NCBI GenBank assembly: GCA_037178855.1
Contig: JASJZC010000004.1
Coordinates: forward strand, 4,712,001 to 4,776,000
Length of the DNA: 64,000 bases
Direction of reading: 5' to 3'
Source: Oscheius sp. JU75
Lineage: Eukaryota; Nematoda; Chromadorea; Rhabditida; Rhabditidae
The translations under genes and the position numbers were made by a program. The notes beneath the pieces are model-generated. The model saw only the letters and a program-made list of their open reading frames with translations, had not been told where the DNA came from and searched no databases. Shown here piece after piece: positions 57,867 through 64,000 of this stretch; within the stretch, counting starts at the first letter, position 1; each line of letters starts with the position of its first letter.

Positions 57867-60494
57867 TCACAAGGCCACGATTTTGTACTGTATAAGTTTG
57901 CTCGGTCGATGGGACATCGTCAGCTCGAGTCGGTCGGACAACTGCGAGGATAGAAGGAACGACGGCCGAAGGGTGGGACAGGTGAAGAGCAAAGCCCACG
58001 GCGGAAGGAGACACATCAGATAGATGACATACAGCCTGAAGATTGTATTTTCTGTTCCTTGACCACCTACCAGGATTCGACACAGAGATGGGCCAGACCT
58101 GGGTTGGATGTGTAGCTGGCATAGAAGAGCAGGGACGACTTCAAAGTGTTGGGGATGTAGGGGATGAAGACGGTCACGGCACAACGGAAAAACGCTCGCT
58201 GGTACTTTTGGAACAACTGAAAAGTCTCTTTTTGAACAGGAATCTGCTTACCACCATGGCGGCTGAAGACTTTCTCGCAGCCAGATGTATATAGACGACG
58301 GAGCAGACGAAACAGCTGCTCAGACTAAGAACCAAGTCCTGGATGCAGGTTCTCTGAATAATTTCTAGTCTTTTCTAGGATACTCTTCCAGAACAACCTC
58401 GATGAGACGAGAGTTGGCCCCCATGACCATTCTGCCGGTGGACTGGTCCCGTTTGAGCCATATTGAAGTGTTCTCGAGGAACATGCTCCCGACGACCATA
58501 GCAGCAAAGCAGACTATCAACAGCATGCACAGAGCCACGTTTTTCGGCTGCCACAGCTGAAAACTTGTCTTTTGAGCCAGTTTTGTCACCCCATCTCTAT
58601 CTCTCTCAGTCAGTCTGTAGGGTGCATCCAGCCAATTTGCTTCGGCCATTCTCCCCTGCCTGCATGTCCAGGAATGTATCCTCTTTCGAAGACCCTATTA
58701 GGAGCAAAGTTGTCGTGTTTACTTCAACCCAGAATGATAAGCTGTTTTGGGGCTCTACCAGAAGTCCCTAGGGCTTGTAGTTAGTTCCATTACAGAAGCC
58801 ATGGATTTCAGGTGCTGTGCAATGATAGACTGATACTACTGTAGCTCTAAAGACCACCTACTATACTAAGGTTCCTATCAGTCAATGGAATAACAAGGCT
58901 CGGCCATATTCCGCCTTTATTTACTTGGTCTTTCCGTCTGTACTCGTTCCCTCTGAGGTCTTTCCGTCCACGCTCCTCTTCTTCTTCGACTTCTTCTTTT
59001 CCTTCTTCGATTCGAGCTTCGATGTCGTCTTCTTCTTCGACTTCTTCTTGTTCTTTTTCTTCTCCTCCGGAACAGTCGACGTCATCGAGACAGACACCGA
59101 CGGGTTCTCAATCTCGCCGATCTGCTTGGCCGTCTTGACTTCTTGCGTCTCAGTATCCACGATAGGACGAGCTGTGGCCACATTCTCCTCTGGGGAGGCA
59201 GTCGGCAGAGGGTAGATGGCCGGATCAGGCTGAACACTGACCTCGGGAGCAGGGATGACTAAAGGGGCCACAGGCTGGACAGGAGGCATGATGGACTCGG
59301 AAACACAGACCACAGGATTCACATACTGAGCACAGACCTCAGGAGCAGGAATGACGATAGGAGTAGGTTCGGGAGTAGGAACCACAGGCTGGACGATGAC
59401 GGTCTCTTCGAAGCTATGAGGAGGAGTAGGTGGCACATCCATCGGCTGGACAGAAGTAGGCGACTTGACTATCGGACAGACCGGAACAGCTAGTTTCTTC
59501 TCCCTCTGAGCGTGCTCGTCCTCCTTCTTCTGGCTGTTCCTCTCCTTCAAACTCTTCTCCCTCTGAGCACGACGACTTGTCCGATGACGACCAGTTGCGG
59601 TAGAAGAGCAGCTCTTGCTACTGATGGGGGCTCTGGCAGTGACGGTGATGTCGGTAGCTGGCACCATTTGTCCCCCAGAAGACGGCTTGAGGTAGAAGAC
59701 GATGGCAGCAGTCAGGACGGCCAGCAGGATGTATACGAAGACCATCCTTCTCCCAGAGCGATCCGGTGTTCAAATGATCTTGGTTTCGTTCTCGAGGAGT
59801 CACGGTACTTTATAAACCTCTTAGATCTGACATGCCTTGACATGGTAAGCTACAAACTGAAAGCGGCAGGCGGTTTCCTGTCAGGATAAGATGACAGGTC
59901 AATTTGAAAGCGAGATTTGTAACAGAAACATGAATCAGGGTAATTCTGCTATGAGAACCGCTAACTTATAAGATTAGTGCTTGATTATGTGGAATCCCAG
60001 TCTCCCTAATACACAAGTTGACCCTTGTTTTGAAGAATACAAAACGGTACCTGCTCGACCCTCATCGGCATGTAGAAGGCTGTGAGACGACTAGCAGCGT
60101 ATAAAAGACAGTTTCCATACATGCAGACTGAAATATTCGGATCAAGTCTGTCTTTCAAGCAAATACCAGGAAGAAGTGTCTGTGTGAAGTAGATAACTCT
60201 GGCCAACGAGATATTCTCTCCTTCGGGGAAGGAGAGAAGACAAAACTTGCGACAGAAGACCAAAAAGAAGGCGCAGAAGAACATAGACAGGTCCCAGAAG
60301 GCCTAAAAGTTGGGTCTTGACAAGAAGAGTCTCCGTCGAACCTGTGCCAGAACTATTGAAAAGAACGGTGTTCGGAAGTGTGACTTTTTCTTGGATGTCA
60401 GAATGACAAAGACGATATATAGATAGAGTAGTGCTGAAAGCCAGATAAAGGGAAGAAGGACGAGATGGAGAACGGGCACGTCGCCCCAGCCCAT
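57867..60494 (-). CDS. Serpentine (seven-transmembrane) receptor, nematode chemoreceptor type
   Basis: Exons 60494-60342, 60302-60051, 58556-58398, 58353-58252, 58216-58071 and 58035-57867 give 326 residues, the normal size for nematode chemoreceptors. Hydrophobic segments in order include VLHLVLLPFIWLSALLYLYI (TM1), AFWDLSMFFCAFFLVF (TM2), a TM3 region ending SRLTAFYMPMR, then VALCMLLIVCFAAMVVG (TM4), QDLVLSLSSCFVCSVVYI (TM5) and two more. The short loop KSHFRTPFFSI after TM1 and the arginine after TM3 recall the Srv/Srg superfamily; I cannot fix the family. The ATG lies six bases after TTTTCAG, a likely spliced-leader acceptor. The intron 60050-58557 (1.49 kb) contains a whole second gene on the same strand. 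Homology between MRVEQ and LWQPKN across that intron is in phase 0. Confidence 0.75.
58921..59745 (-). CDS. Single-exon membrane-anchored Pro-rich/Lys-rich protein, nested in receptor intron
   Basis: An uninterrupted 274-residue frame lies wholly within the 1.49-kb intron of the serpentine receptor gene, same strand. It starts with a hydrophobic anchor (MVFVYILLAVLTAAIVFYLKP) that could be a signal anchor, then an arginine/lysine-rich stretch, a proline/valine-rich middle with the short repeat VIPAPEV occurring twice, and a highly charged tail of alternating lysines (KKKNKKKSKKK, KKEKKKSKKK). An AATAAA overlaps the stop region (58917-58922), supporting an independent transcript. Absence of introns contrasts with every other gene here, so it could be a retrocopy or a young gene. 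No family recognised. A long frame by chance is unlikely given the repeats and composition but not excluded. Confidence 0.55.
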   Translation of the reverse strand: MVFVYILLAVLTAAIVFYLKPSSGGQMVPATDITVTARAPISSKSCSSTATGRHRTSRRAQREKSLKERNSQKKEDEHAQREKKLAVPVCPIVKSPTSVQPMDVPPTPPHSFEETVIVQPVVPTPEPTPIVIPAPEVCAQYVNPVVCVSESIMPPVQPVAPLVIPAPEVSVQPDPAIYPLPTASPEENVATARPIVDTETQEVKTAKQIGEIENPSVSVSMTSTVPEEKKKNKKKSKKKTTSKLESKKEKKKSKKKRSVDGKTSEGTSTDGKTK

Positions 60495-62183
60495 AAATCT
60501 GAAAAGGACAGAATTATTTAGAGATATGCGTCAAGGCGACTGAATCATGTGTCAAAACAAGAGGGAAGAAGCACGCGAAGAAAAAGTTGATCTTTACCCT
60601 GGATGCTTATCGCGGGATTAGGTTCATATAAGAGTGCTAATGAAATCAGTGTTCACCCGCACTCTATGCTATGCTATGCGAAATCTGTGCAGAAATGAGA
60701 ACAGAGATTGAAAGTGAGGGGGCTGGGTCTCATGAAAGTTACGAGAATTGTCAGGTGGGAACCGAGAGGGCTTGGGAAAAGACTAAAGGAACAGCTGAAG
60801 CTCTCGAAACGTCATAAATCCGTCTGATGAGTCTGGTAAAGGTCACTTTTCAAACTTTGAACTCTTGACCAAGTCTCCAATTCTTTCCGCCGTTTCGGAG
60901 AAGCTTAGCTATATTTGATGCTGACACAGTACAGTTTGTTCAGAAAAATGAGATCAATCGCGAGAGAAATTTTCCTTACGTGGCTGGAACCTCTTTCAAG
61001 CCAAAACTTCGCAGTCCTTGGATGAAAGCTTGGCTAAGTATTTTCTAGTAGTCTTTAATTGTTTGCTCCCAATTTTCCAGATTTATCTTCCAGACAAAAG
61101 ATGGGACAATACCTTGAATTTCTTCTAGGACCGCTTCACAATATTCCATGGTGAGATAATCAGACTTCCAGTGAGTACTAATTTTCTAATTTCTCGAGTA
61201 AGAAGATCGGATTAGACATAGGTTGCGCTAATGAAATTAGCACGATTCCAGGAAATCTTGCGGCGAGTAAGAGTGTGGTCTACTGAACCGGGAAGAGCAC
61301 CTGATAGCCTATTAGTGGTCGGACAATTAGTCTTTCCAAAAGCAGAAAGGCCGAAAAACAAGGTCCTGCTCTCAAATTTCTCCCAACAAACAAATGTCGA
61401 GAGTAGACGTAAGCAATTTCCAAGATCTGAATGATGTAACCACTGGGATTGAAAACTTTGGTTTTCGAGGCTTCCTCACGCTCCAGCGAAAAGTCAGAGC
61501 ACGAGAAGGGAATAATTATTCTTTTGACGGAGCTCTCCCTCCTTTTCTCTCTAAAAATACGAACCACGAGCTTGATTCGAAAGCTTGTCGTGTGAAAAAG
61601 AGACTCCAATTACACAAACATTTTAGAGGGGGAAATTTGAGATACGATACGGAATGGAAGAGAACAAATTGTGACTTTTGGTGGTGGCGAAGTGACGTCA
61701 CAAAATTGGGAATAAGAGAAAGAGGGAAGAGCGATTATTTATGCGATGAAAGGGAGTCACAGCGACAAACGGAATTATTAAAGGAGGAGGATCGAGGTCA
61801 GAGATGCTTGAACTGTCACACTGGTCAAGGTAGCAAGTTCGGTCTCTGAACTGTTACTACTACCGTAACCCATCTAGTAAGACAATTTCCCGCAAGAAAC
61901 ATTTCATTCTGCGTACCAACTCTTATCCATCATTGTTGATATTCAGCTGATTCTCGTTGCGTATCGAAGTCAATGATCAAGAGTTGGTGCGCTACTTTAG
62001 CCTTTCTTCTAAGTCCCTCTATATGAGACATAATTTCTAAGGAAGGTCGAAAATGACCCCCGAAAACATCGTTCAAGGTTGGAAACCTTAGAGAACAACA
62101 TGACATTCGAGTATTAGAAAGTTTGTTCTGTCAATAGAACATCGCCTCCACTGATGTGTAGTCTTAAAGGGAACGGAGCATAT

Positions 62184-62207
62184 GAGAGAGAGAGAGAGAG
62201 AGAGAGG
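62184..62207. repeat. (GA)n microsatellite
   Basis: About 12 uninterrupted GA units. It is the third long purine/pyrimidine dinucleotide tract in the window, with 9514-9539 and 18584-18619. Confidence 0.95.
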
Positions 62208-63106
62208 GCTTGAATCAGATAAAGGAGAACAAAGTGACTCTTAAAGGAGGAAGCTCTCCCAGAGAGATGGGAGGCTCGTTGATCCAAGAACTTTGAGCCG
62301 GATGTGGGCGCCGAGCCCGAGAGTCTTTTGCACGAATGTGACCAAGTTTCGAGGTATCAAAAGGGAGAGAGCGCTTTGCGGCGTGTGTTAGATTACTCAC
62401 TTCTACTCTAATTTCCGTCTGGCTTTCGACTTTCCAAGAATCACTGTTAAAAAAAAGGGGAAGTGAGGAAGAACTTGCGTTGGTGCCAGAGCTGTGCAAA
62501 CTGTCCCTGACCCAATATATAGCGTGTTGACTTTCGAATACAATTCGAGCAAACATACCTTCAAACACAGAGTGTTACAATCTGTTTAGTTGGATTCAAA
62601 ATGCGAATTTTTACGTGGGGTGCGAGTTAAGAGCTAGGTCCAATTCCGGACTCTTTGAAAAAGACCGAGTTCCTCCTTGTGCTGCGGCCATTTGGGTAAA
62701 CAATACCGAAATCTCATTAGGACAGAACCACGTGCTCATCATATTGCATCCATCGTGTGTTTTTATGAAGCTGAACATTTGGAAGGTGATCATTGGAGGA
62801 ATAGGAGCACTGGATACTGGAAACTAGGAACAACATACTCTGTCCTGACTTATTCAATAGTTATTGTGTATGAGAGTGTTATGTAGTCTACTCTCTTTGG
62901 ATACAATGAGAATACGAAGACTGTTGAAGAATATGATCCATTTCCTAAGGGTCTTCTGGAACTTCTAACTGAACGAGCTACTGGGGACAAAAACAAAAAT
63001 TTGCGGAGCAACCAGGGTTCTTATAAGGAACCAACACGCAATGGGAGATCTCTGATTATGATACTTTCTACTGACAACTGAAGAAGTAAATCTGCTATCT
63101 CTGCCA

Positions 63107-63320
63107 TTTAAAGCGCGATGGTTTCTGTGGCAGACTGTTTATTTGTTTTTTGTTTGTTTGTCCGAGTTCATGAAACAGAAGCGAGACAATAGTGTCGTCC
63201 AGAAGTTTCTTTATTCAGAAAGTTCTTGCATAAATTGGGTGAGAAGTCAACTTTAGGTGCGCTGGGCGGCTTCTTTGTGTTTCGAAAAGGGCGGCGAATC
63301 GTCTTTGACGGCTAGTGTCT
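63107..63320 (+). repeat. Dispersed inverted-repeat element family, copy 3
   Basis: Starts with AAAGCGCGATGGTTTCTGTGG (63110-63130) and shares TTTGTTTGTTTGTCCGAG with the copy at 57598. At 63293-63318 it has GGCGAATCGTCTTTGACGGCTAGTG, a degenerate form of the GGCGAAGCCGTCGTAGACGGCTGGTA hairpin seen at 13739. The stem is partly broken, so this copy is older or less constrained. Confidence 0.55.
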
Positions 63321-63962
63321 CTTTAAAGTCATTGTGACTCTTTTAAAAATGGCGCTCCGGCGTGCTGGAACTACAAAGCGACTTGGTTGTTTCTATTTAG
63401 TAACGTCTTTAGAAACGCCTACCACTTGACTTTACTAAATAAGAGTAGCAGTCACTGAACGAGACAACTTTATCCACTCTTCTTCTGGAAATGGAACGAC
63501 AATTCTCGTTCTTGTCATGATCTTCAAGAAGAGACGACGGGGCGGACCTTCGTGCCTTCTCCCGTACATACGCACACTGAACGATCTACTTTTTGCTCAG
63601 AAGTGCCGGCCTGCCCTATGGGACATCTTGAATTCGGTAATCGTCATAGTTAACAGGAAAACTTCTCTTTCTCGGCTAATGATCCTGGCAAGAGTGAAGA
63701 AGTCTTATGGAACAATCTCCCCCAGAACTGGCAGATAATAAATGACAAAGACAGTTACACGGTCCTTTTCATCACCTGCGCTGTCTTATATCACTCACTT
63801 GCTGTCAGTCACAAGAAAAAGCGAACATTTTACATGTCAAGACATGTCAAGCAATATTCCTAGTTGTCCAAACAGTTTTCCGTATTGTAATTTTGTTTGC
63901 TCCCTCTGGTAAGACGCTTCATCCTCTTCGAACACTTTAAATTCTCGTTCAGATCTTCTGAA

Positions 63963-64000
63963 ATGGGAAGGAAGAAGACGAAGAAGCAGGTGCATTCGGA
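63963..64000 (+). CDS. Possible 5' end of a gene cut by the right edge
   Basis: An ATG at 63963 follows a TCTCGTTCAG acceptor (ending 63952) by ten bases, the same layout as other starts in this window. The visible codons read MGRKKTKKQVHS, a basic start common in nucleolar, ribosomal or transcription proteins. Too little is present to name it. Confidence 0.35.
   Translation, partial: MGRKKTKKQVHS

Larger units (their letters stand above)
60495..63962. other. 3.5-kb gene-poor region
   Basis: Contains a (GA)n tract at 62184-62207 and a copy of the dispersed element at 63107-63320. The longest frame (61394-61849, plus) has no domain, no intron context and an equally long opposing frame, so it is not called. 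A segment at 63490-63640 reads like a hydrophobic helix followed by KKRRRGG but has no start or splice partner. Confidence 0.4.

Noticed and set aside
61394..61849. 151-codon plus-strand frame starting with ATG
   Set aside because: No domain, signal or repeat is visible, codon use is unlike neighbouring genes, an overlapping minus-strand frame of 109 codons is equally open, and genes here otherwise have introns.
63440..63738. Frame with a hydrophobic helix followed by KKRRRGG, like TM1 and loop 1 of a receptor
   Set aside because: No start codon before the helix, a stop soon after, and no matching upstream or downstream exon with correct phase. At best a receptor fragment.
1..64000. CRISPR arrays, prophage or bacterial operons
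   Set aside because: No regularly spaced direct repeats or prokaryotic gene layout. All confident genes are spliced and animal-type.

Overview
This window is eukaryotic nuclear DNA, almost certainly from a nematode. Every confidently recognised gene is intron-rich. The introns are very small (mostly 34-50 nt, modal length 39 nt) and end in TTTCAG or TTTTAG. Many start codons sit a few bases downstream of an unpaired TTTCAG-like acceptor, as expected for spliced-leader trans-splicing. One gene is a 326-residue serpentine receptor of the nematode chemoreceptor type. The species cannot be named from the sequence. No bacterial, viral or CRISPR signal was seen. All exon models were built by hand from reading-frame continuity, GT-AG borders and remembered family motifs. 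No alignment or RNA evidence was available.

Layout. 1-300: first exon of an unidentified minus-strand gene, about 200 bp downstream of acetyl-CoA synthetase (492-3355, minus). 4068-8110 (+): BRCA1 homologue. 8388-12918 (minus): a secreted, probably GPI-anchored protein with a degenerate astacin fold plus EGF and CUB domains; one of its introns carries a tRNA-Arg-like sequence on the opposite strand. 13-15 kb: gene-poor, with a 288-bp inverted-repeat element. 15262-17653 (minus): SLC17-type anion transporter. 20656-23367 (+): phospholipase B-like lysosomal hydrolase. 26240-31258 (+): ATP10-class P4-ATPase (lipid flippase). 32430-34288 (+): PPTC7-type mitochondrial phosphatase. 34797-39079 (+): SFSWAP splicing regulator, followed 190 bp later by FAIM (39270-40116, +). 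40641-42400 (+): CHK1 kinase, tail-to-tail with a small RS-rich protein (42561-43629, minus). 44768-52275 (+): full-length ABCA transporter. 53302-56303 (+): XPB/ERCC3 helicase. 57867-60494 (minus): serpentine receptor whose third intron is 1.5 kb and encloses a complete single-exon membrane-anchored protein gene on the same strand. 60.5-64 kb: gene-poor, with repeats and the first codons of one more gene at the right edge.

Functionally this is a stretch of conserved housekeeping genes rather than one pathway. Two themes recur. Genome maintenance is represented by BRCA1, CHK1 and XPB. Membrane lipid and lysosome biology is represented by the ATP10 flippase, ABCA, phospholipase B-like and SLC17 genes. 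Same-strand gaps with a poly(A) signal followed by a splice acceptor, at ACS to the left-edge gene and at SFSWAP to FAIM, look like nematode operons. The most unusual items are the inactivated astacin-EGF-CUB protein, the nested gene, stop-free 39-nt introns, and a small inverted-repeat family with internal hairpins present in at least four places.
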